A stretch of DNA of 64,000 nucleotides from Pagrus major (lineage: Eukaryota > Chordata > Actinopteri > Spariformes > Sparidae): contig NC_133227.1 in assembly GCF_040436345.1 (NCBI RefSeq), positions 27,610,671 to 27,674,670 on the forward strand, read 5' to 3'. The translations under genes and the position numbers were made by a program. The notes beneath the pieces are model-generated. The model was not told where the DNA came from. It saw only the letters and a program-made list of their open reading frames with translations, and ran no database searches. Position 1 is the stretch's first letter. The number at the start of each line of letters is the position of its first letter. Of the stretch, positions 35,756 to 49,517 are shown one piece after another.

Positions 35756-35855
35756 GTGAGTGTAGGGGAGGCAGAGAGCAGGGGCAAAGGGGCACGCAGG
35801 GCAAACATTATCTGATCCCCCCTGATCTTAGTGTCTCAGTGTCTATTAGAATCAG

Positions 35856-35857
<2 letters not shown>

Positions 35858-35893
<36 letters not shown>
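35858..35893. repeat. (GT)n microsatellite
   Basis: About 18 GT units, 100 bp from the previous array. Confidence 0.97.
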
Positions 35894-35895
<2 letters not shown>

Positions 35896-38800
35896 TGCCT
35901 GAGTTGTAGTTAGTTTCCTTTCCGTTTGGTGAGTCACTATGTTTTAATGAGCTGTTAACCCAAAAATAAATTTAAACTCTGGTTTCCGTGGAGAGTTTTC
36001 GTGTCACATAATGATAAACTAAAAAATTCCTGACATTCATGTACGCAGCCGCAGCTGCTACATCTTCACCATTTGACATCCAAACCGTAACATTCACACG
36101 CTGTCCTAAAAGTTTTCCATCTGCATTCAAATGTTGGAATAATAAGAGTCAGTTCATTCAAATGACAAAAAAATAAACAGCATCGATGATCATATAGTGC
36201 AGTCTTACTACGATTTCTTCGATCCTCCGCCATCTTTCCCTGACCGGCAGATAAATTACATGATACATGGTGATTAGACAGCAAAATACCCAGTTAAGGT
36301 CAGAGAAGGATGGCCTTTAAATCTTGATTGTTGTGAGGAGATGGGATGCAAACAGCTCAGTCTCTGGTGTTTAAGTCACTTAAGGCCTTCTGCCTCTACT
36401 GCCGAACTCCATGATGCTGTTTATAATTACTGTTGAGATGATTAAATATAGGAGGACAGTTGAGTAGCAGGAGGGCGTATCGCACACAAGATCACGTCAT
36501 GTGATAATAATACCAGTTAAACTAGAGACGGGATCACACCGGCCTCGATCCGTGGCTGCAGGGTAGTCCATGGCTGAACTCGGCCTTCATTTTGATCTCA
36601 AAGGACACGCATGTATGACAAGATGGTTGGTGATACTGTCGCACTGGCAAAAATCTGCCACAAACGGACAGACAAGATGGCATGAAACTGTGACCTGCAA
36701 CTTGGCCTGTTTCCTACTTCCTATATATATATATATTTTATATATATTTTATGAGATAGGAATACATATTTTTAACTGTAGGCTTAGTTATATGAAACGC
36801 AATAGACCTATACCTTCTATAATGTTGCCTTTAGTGACACGAGAAGACAAACATCTCTTTTTCTATACCTTTTTTATTTCAGTCCACAGAACAAGGGATG
36901 CATGGTGGGATCCAAGAATGTAAATTAAAGTGCGCTTGGACGATTAGGCTTCATCATACGGCTTATTTCAGTCACAGAGACTCAACAGAGAACTTAAAGG
37001 CTCGGCTTTATTAAACACACGCAGCCTGTATTAATATGGTCATGTTGGTGTCGATGGATTCTTAAAAAACAACAATAAACGCTTCACTTCGGTCAGTAAC
37101 GTGGATTGTAACATGCTACGTGACATAACTGTAGTAATATATTACTGAAATATCATTAGTAACGTGTTATATTACCCCGTTACCACTAAAATAAATATAT
37201 TTCTGTAACGTGTTACATGGTTGTGATGCTATCCTGTGAAAAAAATCTGTCCACAGACACAGAGACGTATAAACACCAGACAAAATACTTAAAATCGCTT
37301 CTGTGGTAGTTCCTGCTACAGCCGTGTCTCCGGGAACACATGTTGCCATTATGACAAACACACAGACACCCACAAAGCGAAAACATCACCAGCTGATGCC
37401 GTCGCACGCTGGTAAACATTGTCAGAGAACATTTAGAGAAACAGAAGACTCGACATGAACCTTCTGTCTGATACAGCACAGAAAACATAATCTATAGGCT
37501 ACTTTAAGTCTCCTCCTGACTGCGTTACTGAATGTAAATACTTGAATAAAGACCGGTTTGGATGACAGTCACACGCCAGCATTTTCTGAGTAGACTGATA
37601 ATAGAAGGAATGTGGTGGTCAGATGCTCAGACTGTCAAATAAACAGTTAAAAACTACACACGTTCACATGTATTTGTATTTCTGGTCACGTGGCCTCGTG
37701 TGCACGTGCAGTTGTGTGTACACGCGTATCTGCATTCGTCTTCGACACGTACGGACAAATGAGAAAAGAGAGGGATGGGAGGTCGAGCAGCAGAGGAGAG
37801 GTGAGTGAACGGGAGGGAGGGTCAACAAATACTTTGATTACTGAACCTCGTCAGTCAGATAGCAGAGGGCTCGAACAGGCGGTGAACACACCGAACAGCA
37901 GTCTGATTGCACTGAGGACTCTCAGATTAATTTCTTTAGGGCGGTTGTTGTCTCATAGTTTGGTTTCCCCTCTTTCTTCTAAATAAACCATGTAAACTTG
38001 CTGAATGTTTTAAAATCATTATCGAGTATTAAGCATATTAAGATAAACAACAAAAAAATGCTGATATTCAGTTGATTACATCATTTATCAAGCAGAGATT
38101 TTATGATTCAAGCTTCTCAGATGTGAAAATGTTCTGCTTTGTTCTGGTTTATTTCATTGTAAATTTAATATTTTTGGGTTTTGGACCGTTGATCTGGCAA
38201 AACGAGACTTCTGAATGTTTCTGAAATAATTATACGTAGCTGTTGTAAGAAGCACAAACCTCTCATCTAACACATTTAGATGGACTTCTGTAAATGGGGC
38301 CTTTTCTTGTATTTATATCCAAGCTGTCTTCCACTAGGGGGCGGCACTGAGACTTAAACCCATGCCAGGCTCCTCTGAAGAGGATCTCCTCTGTTGTTAG
38401 CCGTGATATACGGCGGCTGGAAACAACCTCTAAGTGCATCTCAAGGTTCATTGAAAGGGTGAATAAGATCTATAACTCCTGAGTGGACGTCGTTTTCCTC
38501 TTCTGTTGTGTCGGACAGCGACCTTACACACTTGTTTAGTGTCACAGAAGTGACTTTATTTGGCCTGAAAGCACATTTTTAAAATCCAATTATCTGTTCT
38601 GCACATGATGTCATCAACAGCAGCAGCAGGTCCTCGTGCATTGAGATATACTTGTAGTTGTTTTATTTAATGCTTTTGGATTTTTAAATTTGTTTAATAA
38701 TTAATTAACTGAGCAGTTTTAATTTGTGTCTAAAAAATGTGAAATCTCCTCAGAAAGAGTCATCAAATCAGCACAGTGAGCATCTGAGAGTGTAGTAGAG

Positions 38801-39275
38801 TTCAATCTTTGTACCCATGACAAGCTAAAACTTATATTCTGGTACTGTCAGTCAATATAACACTGAAAAATCATCAGTCAAACATGCACCGAAATTATCT
38901 GTTTTTATATAAATACATCAAATATAATACACAGAGTTTGTAGAATATCACGGTGATGTATTAATAGTAGTGATTTTTTTGATACATATTATTTAAAATA
39001 ACTATGTTGACATCTCAACTGCCGTCCTCAGCCGGTCAGATGACACCTTTCTCCTTAATAGTCGGCGTGAATAACCGCGGTGCAAATCAAAAGTAGCCGA
39101 TCAAACGCATTTCAAGCTTTTAAACTTCCCGAGAGATTCGGTAAATACGTTTTAGTCCCGCAGCGACTCCGACATCTGCAGACAGCTGAGAATTAATGTG
39201 TGTTACGGTAAGAGAGCGGCCTCACTGGAGTTACCTTTCACAGCCAGCACGAGGTTAAACTGTCCAGAGCAGCTG

Positions 39276-39278
<3 letters not shown>
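35894..39278. other. Non-coding, no gene recognised
   Basis: A (TA)n-like stretch is at about 36722-36752. Otherwise AT-rich sequence without convincing exon, RNA or repeat family. Confidence 0.4.

Positions 39279-39306
<28 letters not shown>
39279..39306. repeat. (GT)14 microsatellite
   Basis: Simple GT array. Confidence 0.97.
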
Positions 39307-42276
39307 CACCTTCACTGTTGTCTACTTTCACAACACACACTGCAAAAAATCCTCTTAAAAAATATTTTTGTGAACATTCAGCACAAAACGCAGAGTTTTT
39401 AAATATTTCTCTCTCTCAATGCTTGAAGCTCCGGATTTGTTAGTTTTCGTCTTGTTTTAATCTCTTAATAAACCCAGATTGTACCATAAGTTACTCCTTA
39501 ATTAGCTTTGAAAATACAGTAGTTTACAATAGTATATTTATACCGTGCATTTGCTCGTTACAACACTTGAAACAAGGTGGAACAAGTCCGAGTAACAGTA
39601 TACTGTCAAATTCGAGTCCACAAAAAACGTCACTAAAACATCACAAAATCAAGAGACGTGCGACCCAACTTTGACATTTACTCCGCTTCTTTGCGACTTC
39701 TCCTGGAGTTTCTCTGGTGCTGTTTGAGTCTAAAGTAATAAATACGTATTTATTCATTTAAAAGCAAAATGATCAGAGGTGTTTTGGTCTGTTGTTCCTG
39801 TAACTCATGAAGTCTTTTGAATGTTGCTGTCTGTTTTTGTTGACCATCGTAGTTTTTGTATCCGTATGAGATAAATCTGAGTTTCTTTCTTTGGAAAAAG
39901 TCAAACATTTAAAGTCCAGGAGACGTAACAAAGCAGTGGTGTAAAGGTCAAAGTTGGGTTTGTGTCTCTTGATTTTGTGGACTCAAATCTGACTGAAAGA
40001 TGCCCTGTGGAGTTTTCTAGGAAACAAAGATTTCTGTTTACATTCAGCGTTGCTCGAGGTCTAACAAACACGTTGAATACATTTCAATCATCATTAAACA
40101 TCTGCAAGGGTTCAAAACTTTGAACCCTGCATTGTATACGTGTATTGCTTTCCAGATCACGTACTTTTTCTTTCTACTCTTGGCAGGTACTGCAGCGTCC
40201 CTTAAAAAAAGTTTATTTTACTTTACTTCATCATAACATTTTGCCTTAAACTTTTATCCTCCACTTAGCTCCGTGCAGCAATAGTAGATCAACATGTTAT
40301 TTATACACACACGAGTTGCCAGAAATCTGTAGTACTTACACTTGAATGCGCTGTCATCTGCCTGTGCTCTCTCAGCAGCTCAGTCATGTGACACATCGTC
40401 TGCAGCACAGAGGATTGTGGGTCAGAACAGACCAAGAGAAGCATGTTGGCTTGCAAACTGCAGAATGCCACTGAGCGTAGTCAGACATGCTGGTAAATTT
40501 AGCATATCCATCGTAGGTAGGCCTATTGGGACATGCTAAATCTGTTGGTAGTATTGGAGCACAGGGAACGTTTGTTAGCTTGCAGCTTCGGTCTTCTTCT
40601 TCACTGTTTTTTTAAGTGTGTTATTGCCACCTGTTGATCAGCGGTGATAGTGTGAAACCATCGGCTGCAACATGTTATTGTGTCACCTGTGTGTACAGGA
40701 GGCAACAAAACAGGGAGCCACACATAAACACTCGAACTGCAACTAACAGTTGTTTCATTTAATTTCCATCATTGATTAATTTTTGGACTATTATAACGAT
40801 TGATTAATTGTTTAGTCCAGTGATGTGGGGCCCTGAGAGGTAATTTACAATAAATAAATAAAACAATTTTAAATTTCAATTTTGTAATAAATACCATGAA
40901 ACATTTATGATTAAATATTTACATTTAACAATGTCATCGGTGCTGATAAAACAAGGGAGTTACATACGTAACTCTTCATTTATCTGACCTGTTTTAAAGT
41001 CTGTTTACCGTTGATATGTTTCCCATCTACCAACTTTAACCTGCACCGCTGGGTGGCTTTACAGAAAACACAACTCTAACAGGAGGGCGACACTATTTGA
41101 CTGGGGAACAGATGTCGAAACAATATTGGAAGGTACTTTATGTCGCGTAAAGGATGCACTTGTTTGCATGTTGTACAGTGAGCGTAGCTGCATTGCCTTA
41201 AGCCCACGTTCACATCTCCATCTCGTGTGTTGATCGGACAGATGTGATTAAACGTTCAGGTCGGCCGCAGGTGATTTTCCATTTTCAAAATGCACAGCGT
41301 CATTCTTAAGTTTGGGAATGGCTGGTTTGGTCAATTAAAAATTGAAAAAAAAGGGGATAAAAGCTCATCGCAATTTCCCAGAGCCAAGAGTAACGTCTTC
41401 AGTTCGCTTCTTTTGTCCAACCAACAGTCCAAAACTCAAAGACTCTTCATTTTCTGTCATAAATGATAAAGAATAGCAGCAAATCCTCACATTTAAGACG
41501 CTGAAGCCATTGAGTGTTTGACTTTATTTGCTTGAAAAATGACTGAAAAGATTAATCAATTATCAGAACAGTTGGCAACTAATTTTCTTTTAATCGACTA
41601 ATCGTTGCAGCTCAGATAAAAAACATTGAGCTCAAACCTCTGATCGAAGCTTCCAGGATCACTTTCTTTACTAGGACTGGACATGTAAGACTTCAGAGCT
41701 TCACCAAAATCTGAGCTTTAGTATCCAGAAATCTTACAACGTCTTCTCATTAAACTCCACACGATACGCTCACGTCTGTGTTACTTGGCAGCTCTGTGTG
41801 CAGGCCGCTGCTATTTAAGAAAAAGGGTTTGTTGTCGTTTTCCCTCTTAATTTGAAATTCCTCACTTCCTGTGGGCAGAGACGTCATAAGTAATAAAGTA
41901 AAACCTACAAAGTCATAATTACAGGAGAGCTTGTCTCTGGTGTAGATTATTGAGTGTATTTTTATATACATATCTGGATATATATATATTTATATTTTTT
42001 GCAGTGCAGTCGTCTCTGACCCACGACGCCGCTAACTACCCTGACCCCCACCCCCACCCTGTGCCTGCACCTCCACCTCCACACCCCCAAACCTAGACTC
42101 TTTGTCACCGTGGTGATCGGTAGACTAAACACGGTGCAATATTCACCAGATCCACACTGGATCGTTACAACGTTAAGACGATACGAAAGGAAACAAAACT
42201 CGTGACCCCGCCCCACCCATGTGTCCCCCCCCCTGGCCTCCATACACTCTCTATTTTAAGACCATGGACAAGAAAT
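39307..42276. other. Non-coding, no gene recognised
   Basis: At about 40595-40640 a TTCTTCTTC...TTATTGCCACCTGTTG stretch may be a worn copy of the repeat seen at 5484. C-rich simple sequence is at about 42043-42094. Confidence 0.4.

Positions 42277-42305
<29 letters not shown>
42277..42305. repeat. (CA)14 microsatellite
   Basis: Simple CA array. Confidence 0.97.
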
Positions 42306-42308
<3 letters not shown>

Positions 42309-42811
42309 CTGAAGCATATATTCTTAACATTCTTCGGCCAGTAAACAAACGGGCCGGACAGATGCATCACCCCCCGGCAGACAGACAGATTCTCAGGGCT
42401 GGGAATGTTTACACGGTCCTGTCGCCCTCTGAGGCCTCATCCAGAGCCGGCGAGGACTCAGACGGAGACGAGAGAAACGCTGAGAGACAATGTTCATCAT
42501 GTCATGAACTGCAACTGATACCGCTTCTGATTAGACTGCAAGGAAGTACTCGTAATAGAAAATGAAAAAAAGAAGAAAAAAAAGTGAATTCTCATTCTGA
42601 CGTTTCTAATTCAAGATAGGCCATCCTGATGGTTTTGATTGATTTTCATCCAGACTTTATGTCGCCAAAAGAGGAAACTTGTTTACTTTACAAGCTCTTC
42701 TTGCGTGGCTGATTCAAAGTAATTGAAAACAATAAATGGTTTGACTGCAATGTGTCGGGCTGCAGATGGTATCGGTATTAGTAAAATCTTAAACATACAT
42801 GATCGACAGCT

Positions 42812-43292
42812 CATTTCTGCGCAAAGCTAACTGAAGCTCACGTCATATTAATATAATTCAAAGACTATTCAACGTAAAGGTAGATTCAGTAGGATTTAGT
42901 CCCAGCTGTTCCTAAACACACCACAGAGATAGTTGATTGTTACATTTTGGGTTGGTAAAGCGTCCCGAGCAGCAACAAAGTGAGAAAATAAGAAAATCTC
43001 TGCAGATACGAGACACCAACACGACTTTTCTCCCCATTCCAGTCTCCCTCTCTGTCTGTTTACGTCTTCTTACGTCTTCTTACATCTTCTTACGTCTTTT
43101 ACGTCGTTTCGTCTCGCTACATGCAGTGACGCAAAATAAAAATGATCAATAATTCCCCTCAGATGCATTCAAACTAAAGTAATGAGCCTGTTTTGAAAAT
43201 GTAAGGAGGAGAAAAGTTCAGATATAAAAAAAATAATACTCAAGTAAAGTACAGATACCTGAAACATCTACTGAAGTACAGTCCCACCTCTC
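42812..43292 (+). repeat. Dispersed family R1, copy A
   Basis: Shares long near-identical blocks with 47805-48270 (inverted) and 56648-57058 (direct): GGTAAAGCGTCCCGAGCAGC, AGAAAATCTCTGCAGATACG, CCAGTCTCCCTCTCTGTCTG and ATGCATTCAAACTAAAGTAA. Right edge reads CAGTCCCACCTCTCC. Contains a local (ACGTCTTCTT)n expansion at about 43062-43102. No coding potential. Confidence 0.8.
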
Positions 43293-44702
43293 CCTAAAAT
43301 ATCCACCAGAATCAGTTTCTGGATCAGTTTGAGGTGAGGATGAAAGTAATGGTTCCTTGTGGGTTATTTTTATGACATTTAAGTGCCATGTAATACCCAT
43401 AAGGAGAACTTAGGCTGGCTCTGTGTGAGAAGTCGCTCACTCCTGGTGTTGAATCCTGAGCTGGCCTCTTATCCTCACCCAGGCAGTGGAGGAGATTCAA
43501 AACGAAGACACAATGCACTAATAGCTTGTATCCAACACAGGAATTTTTCCCTGGGACCATTTCAAGAAGTATCTTACTCTCCTTAAACCGGAGGAACCAG
43601 GGTCTGAATATTGTTCATCAGTCATAGTTCTCGGTGCCAGAAAAGTCCCCCCTCTGGGAGTAGTGCGTTCCAGTGGAGCAGGAACTATCAGAGTGGAGAT
43701 CGCAGTGCTAAATATCACCGACTATAAGGAAACCTGTAGTCACTCACTTCAGTACAGCTTCATTTACACAGTCAAGAAGCCCTTGGATCCAGTAATAGAT
43801 GCTGTCCTTTAAGGGTGTTTCACACATGATGGACAGTTAAAAGAAAAGGTTTGAATCGATGCAGAAGAAGCAGAGATATTGTCTTTTTTATTCTTCACCT
43901 TTCTCTTCCTCGTCTTAAGTGTTGGCATTGTACATTTCTGCAAACCATTGATTTTTTTGAACTTCTAAACTAACGTTAGCTACTGTTAGTGCCGTTATTA
44001 GACGAGGCCTTTGAGAACGTGCATAAAGTCACATCCTTTGGATTGTCGCAGGAAATCCAAGCTGAGTCCTTCACAAATAAATCCACAGTCCAGCAACATC
44101 GTCCACAGATGGGGAAGGTCTAGTTTTTCATGTCACGTTACAATCTGTAATCAATAAAAATTCTGATTGTGATTCTTCGGTAGGACTGCGGAAATCGGGA
44201 CGCGCCTTCAAGCAGGTACCACAGTTGTGGTGGAAATGCAAATCCCTGCCGCGCTGTGTCAAACCGAGTAGAGCCAGGCCGGCAGATGTGATTGAAAAAC
44301 AGCACTAGATTTCCCACAGTGACAGAGGCTTTATACAACTTTTTCACAGATGCAGTAGCGCTCGATGTGTAAAATTGGTGGAACTGGTGACCCTGAGGCA
44401 CGTCTGCGGCTTGAGTTGTTGCAGTGTGCCCTGCACCGGTGGCACTACTTGACCCTTGTTGGCAGTGGAGCATGTTGATGATAGAAACTCTGATTGCCTG
44501 TTGATCTATGCACGAAAGAAGAGAAATGGAAGAAGAAAGGTAAAAACCCACATAGTTGATGTGAGGTGACTTGGCAGTCAGACTTTGTCGCTGCTAGATT
44601 TTTGATGATGGTCATTTGTAGTGGAGGGAACATTTTGTTAGAAGGACTTGTTGTCTGGACCCTCTCGTTTTAGAGTGGACGTCTTCCCTGCCCTCCTATG
44701 GA
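43293..44702. other. Non-coding, possible MITE-like stretch
   Basis: Around 43560-43720 GAGGAACCAGGG and GTTCCAGTGGAGCAGGAACT give a weak inverted-repeat impression, as in fish Harbinger-type MITEs; not secure. The 137-codon minus frame at 44138-44551 has no recognisable product. Confidence 0.3.
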
Positions 44703-44760
44703 TGAGATAAGATAAAATAACGCTTAATTGATCCCTGAGGGAGAATTCAATAAGTGTAGC
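44703..44760. mobile_element. Short LINE-tail fragment
   Basis: GAGATAAGATAAAATAACGC followed by TTAATTGATCCCTGAGGGAG resembles the (AGATA)n-tailed 3' end of Rex/L2-type fish retroposons. Confidence 0.45.
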
Positions 44761-47700
44761 CCGAAGGTAGAAACTTTCTTTGCAAATACTTTTATTCTTC
44801 TGCCTTAAAAAGGAGGTTTAGGACTCGTCTGACCTTCAGCAAAGAACCGGTTTGTTTGCAGCACTTAAGACGAGTCATGCGACTGAATGAGAACCAGCCA
44901 GCAGACATGTTGGAGTCCCCGCGGGCCCGGATACGAATGAACTGACCACATTCTGCCGTGACTCCACATCACTCAAAAAGATATACGCCACTTCCTCCAC
45001 ACACACACACACGCTCAGAAAAAGCCTCCATCCCCGTCTCCATCAGTCAAGTCCTGTGGCCGATGAACTTCCATCGTCTCCAAGGTTGATAACAAGCCTC
45101 TTAAGCTTGGCGGCTAATCAAGCTCAAAGGAGGGAGAGAGGGAGAGATAGTGAAGTAGAGAAACAGTGATCTCTCTCTCTCCTTCTCTTTCCTCTTCATT
45201 TTCAATTTTCCCTTATCTTCCTCTCTCCACAGGGGGAGGCGGAGGGAGGCCTAATAGCCCCACGAGGGGGGCTCCGCAGTCTCCCCACATACCAGTCATT
45301 TACTTAAACTGGAGAGGGAAAAAAAAAAAAAGACTTGATAAATTATCCAGGGTCACACGGCTTCCATGTTCCCCTGAGTTACGGAGATAGAGAGCGAAGA
45401 AAAAAAATGAAAAAGAAAACAGGAAAAATGATAGAAAAACCAAAAACAATCCGTCTCAGACGTCGGTCTCGTCTTTGATGTCCGTCCCATCAGACAAGCA
45501 GCACGAAGCTGAAATAAACAGAAACAAGTGGCTGCTGCTGCTGCGCTCTGCGGTTTGCACTCGAGTTCAACTCTTGATATGAACACACTTCCTCTACAGG
45601 CTTTAATAAGCTCCGCTTGACATGAAGCTACTGTGTCCCAAGAGTTTGTTTCACTTTCTACATTTTTAATGTTTGTATTCTCTTAAAATCGGTCTCCTCT
45701 TTGATTGCCCGATTCACATTTTCTGCACTGGAAGATGATTAATACATCCATTACTGGAGATTGTTTGTTTGAAAATGGCTCCGAGCCACGACAGCAGTGT
45801 TGCGTTGTTGCTGATTTATCTCTTTCGGAGCTTCTCTTGACTCGCTGTTTTTCTTATTCTTTCACAACTCTTTCTTTTCAGACATCTCACTCCTTTATTT
45901 CTAATCATTTCCTCAAAACAAGTACACGGTATCGTCGTGGATCTAATCCATGACAGTGATAAAATGTGGAGAAATTTGCAGCAGAAAGCAGCTGAGTAAC
46001 TGAACAAAAAGAAAAGATCATAAATGAATTCAACAAGCAGCACTGTGAGGCTGTATCCCCCAGGATGAGCGCCGGGCTTTGAAGCCAACTTTTTGAGCAT
46101 CACAACCCCCACAAAATGTTCAGACCAATCGATTTTTTTGTCTTGAACAGCCACATGATTAAATCATTTTATCCTTATTTAATTTAACCAGGCACTGAAT
46201 CAGAAGTTAGCTGGTCCGGTCGGCGGAAGTCTTCAGGGAGAACCAAAGGAAGCACAGTGTCAAATTTGGTGCACATTGGACATGCGGCACGACTCGCTTT
46301 AGTCTGAAGCTGGGCTCACACTACTGGATTTTCCTCACCAATTTTATGTCAGACACAAGGAGAAATTCCACCAGTTTTCTAATCTTAAACATACACATGA
46401 CAAGATTTTAAAATAATAGTGCATCGCACACTGCAGATATGTTATCATACCAGAGGGAGCATTGCGCCACCTCACGTGATCCAATGGGGAAGCAGACGTA
46501 AACAAAATGGAGATTGGCGTCGTGCAGCAACTTGATGTAGTAACGTCTCGGAGTGAGAAAAACAAAGACAGGAGGGGTAAACGAGTCTGGATGAGTGGTT
46601 TCCGATTCTTCAGCAAGAGCTGGAGCTGAGATTTTAAGTTTCTGTCAACAGTAGTAGGCTAGTAGGGCGAGAATGTCGGAGTCAGCTGCTCCGGCATGTC
46701 TGACTCATTGGTTGTCGTGGTCCAGCTCTGATGTAATAAACCAGATTTCATATCATAAATATCAAACATGTTTGATATTGTTGTGGCGGCTCCAATGAGT
46801 CTGTGGGCGGTTCAGAAGGCTTCAGACTGGATCTGTAAACCTGTTATATTACCAGGTAATCTGTGCCGAACAGCCTGTTTCGAACAGGCACTGCGCCGGT
46901 CTCACTAAACTCATAGTACAGATGAGGTTTGAGAGAATGTCCTGAATGTTTCTTTTCCGCGCTGTTGATGCCCGACTCTCTCCCGCTTCGTTAATGTTTG
47001 GAGTGACCTTCAGCATGTGGCCGATTCTCAAACATTACACCTTGAAAAATGTTGTCGTTGAACGTAATCTGAACGTGGAGGTTCTTGTCTTGCTCTTAAA
47101 GCGAAGAGGAGGGTGAGACGTTGTTATTGTCATTCCACCTGCTCACCTGTTGAGGCTCATATAGACATCACATCTGCAGATGTACAGATTGGTATAGTTT
47201 CTCTCTGTCTCTCATCACTCTTCCTCTTCACTCTCTCTCATGTCTTTCCCACAACTCTCTTACCTCATCTTCACTCCTCCTCCTCCTCCAGCCCTTGTCA
47301 TCTCTCCGTCTCAAATCACCTCCTCTAACCCTCGTCCCATTCAGCCTCTCCACCATCTCTTCACTCTCCTTGTCTTCTCTTCAGCTTCTTTTTCCCACAA
47401 ACAGGAAGACGTTCCTTCTCTTTCTTTTGATGAGTAATATTTTTCTTACCGATGAGAAAGCAACAGATAAACAGGAGGCGAGGACCTTCATGTGTGTTTA
47501 TATGTTTTTTGTTGTAATTGGTTTCCTTGCTGCTTACGTCCACCCAGCTGGATCTCACTGGAAAAATGTTTAGAAATGTTCTCAGTTTAGAAAAACAGAA
47601 TACAAGACACATTTGAACCCCCGCAAAAAAGTAAATACACAAAACTAACGATAAAAATCCCTGGAATTACTTTCATATTTCACAATATACATGATCTCAC

Positions 47701-47804
47701 CGACCAACGTTCAGTGCAAAATACAGTGCAGACAGAAGGAAACACCAGGTCCACGCTGAATCTGTTAAATATGCATACTGCATATTACTACATTTGAGAT
47801 TTGA
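44761..47804. other. Non-coding, one CNE-like block
   Basis: About 45050-45125 (GTTGATAACAAGCCTCTTAA, GGCGGCTAATCAAGCTC) looks like complex regulatory DNA. CT-rich simple sequence is at 45168-45230 and 47200-47400. No gene. Confidence 0.35.
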
Positions 47805-48270
47805 GACTTAACCACTCAGGCTTGTAACTTTAGTTTGTATGCATTAGAGGGGAATTATGGATTATTTCTAATTTGTGTCATCGCACGCCGCCTTCCCAAC
47901 ATCACAAGACTGATTTCAACCTATCAGTGCACATCACGCACGGCAGACGTAGCGAGACGAAACAACATAAAAGACGTAAGAAGACGTAAACAGGCAGAGA
48001 GGGAGGCTGGAACGGGGAGAAAAGGCGTGTTAGTGTCTCGTATCTGCAGAGATTTTCTTATTTTCTCACTTTGTTGCTGCTCGGGACGCTTTACCAACCC
48101 AAAATGTGGCTATTTGACGTCCTGGGAATGAGACTCAACAATCGACTATCTTTGTGGTGTGTTTAGGAACAGCTGGGACAAAATCCTACTGATTCTACCT
48201 TTAAGTTTAGTAGTCTTTTAATTATATTGACATGACGTCAGCTTCAGTTGGCTTTGCGCAGAAATGTCCG
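47805..48270 (-). repeat. Dispersed family R1, copy B (inverted)
   Basis: Inverse complement matches copy A over nearly its whole length, including CATTTCTGCGCAAAGC, CCCAGCTGTTCCTAAACACA and AATTCCCCTC at the far end. It retains internal blocks, such as GATGTTGGGAAGGCGGCGTG, that copy A has lost but copy C keeps. Confidence 0.8.
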
Positions 48271-48550
48271 GTAGAAATGTCCTTCAGATGGAGACTTTTT
48301 ACTTTGATAAATTTCATTATAGTACGTTACACTTGTCCTGACTAGAGGTCAAAAGAGTCGCATGTTTCATCAGCGAGTCGTTTTTAGGGCATTAAGTTGA
48401 CGTTGTTTTTTTAAGCGAGCGGCAACATGAGACCACCGACATCACATTCAACAAGCAGTCATAAGTCGTGTCAGTGGTCACAGAGTCAGAAGGTGGTCGG
48501 GCATCAAGAGACGAGGAATAAAAGTGAGGAACAAGTGTGTGTCGAAAAGA

Positions 48551-48553
<3 letters not shown>
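48271..48553. other. Short non-coding spacer
   Basis: Nothing recognised between repeat copy B and the CA array. Confidence 0.4.

Positions 48554-48601
<48 letters not shown>
48554..48601. repeat. (CA)n microsatellite
   Basis: About 24 CA units. Confidence 0.97.
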
Positions 48602-48603
<2 letters not shown>

Positions 48604-48706
48604 CCTCTCTATCTGTCCGTCCTCCCCCCTCCTGGTTCTCTAACGTCACTCCTGCAGTGCAGATAAGGCCGAGCCGGGCTGTCAGCGGACGCCATGTCTG
48701 TCACTG

Positions 48707-48708
<2 letters not shown>

Positions 48709-48737
<29 letters not shown>
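48709..48737. repeat. (CA)14 microsatellite
   Basis: Simple CA array, followed by a (GAG)n patch near 48751. Confidence 0.97.
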
Positions 48738-48739
<2 letters not shown>

Positions 48740-49084
48740 ACACTGACAGAGGAGGAGGAGGAGGGGTTGGAGTAATATATCAGTTCGTCAATTATGGGTC
48801 CGGTATTGTCGTTTTGATTGCAGTGTAATCGGATCAATCTTACCAATATGGCTGAATCTGCCCTCAAGATGCACTTAGACAGGACTGCAGCCTGATTGTC
48901 CGAACCGCTCATAACGTCATTAACTGCTAACTGTAAATGTAATGCGTCTCCAGTCTGTACATCTGGGAAGCAGAGTCAGACAGAAACGCGTCACTCGGAT
49001 GTCTTTTACAGCATATTTTATTGAAAAGTAAAGTTATATGCAACCTGGTCTGCTAACGATTATATAAATACATTTAATTTGCTT

Positions 49085-49517
49085 TCAGTTCACCCGGTTT
49101 CATAGTCAACAAATCATTTCCAGAGCTTCACAGCAAAACAGCATTACAGCATTAAACAACTGAAGTAGATGAGAGTTGGTTTTACAATTTGAAAAAAAAA
49201 GGCAAAAAAAAAAGCATAAAATGGCTCCATACAGATCGTCCAGCATAATCCAAGTCAGGGATCGCAAACTGACTTGAAAAGATGTTTTTTATGAAGCGCG
49301 GTCAAGCTCCTGCACCCTCTTCAGAAGGGATGCATGCTAACGTTTTTAGCTTAGCAGCTACAGTGAAGATTTCGGCTTAGAAAGGGCTGTAAATAACATC
49401 TTTTCAAAAACACATTCTGCATCTCAGGGCTTCTGGAGACTTGGACTACGCCTGTGAGCTGTATGGAGCCATTTTATGTTTCTTTCGGTTCTTCTTTTAT
49501 GTTTTAAACCAAGTCCA
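49085..49517. mobile_element. Foldback MITE, copy 2 (truncated right arm)
   Basis: Left arm carries CAGTTCACCC, AGAGCTTCACAGCAAAACAG and ATGGCTCCATACAG. The centre has TTTTTAGCTTAGCAGC. The right arm has GGGCTTCTGGAGACTTGGAC and CTGTATGGAGCCATTTTATG but stops at ACCAAGTCC, losing the outer ~100 bp. Same family as 2371-2987. Confidence 0.75.

Noticed and set aside
35323-35913. Several frames with long Thr-His or Cys-Val repeats
   Set aside because: These are translations of (GT)n/(CA)n arrays.
44138-44551. 137-codon minus frame
   Set aside because: No recognisable domain, no splice or promoter context; likely chance or an old repeat.
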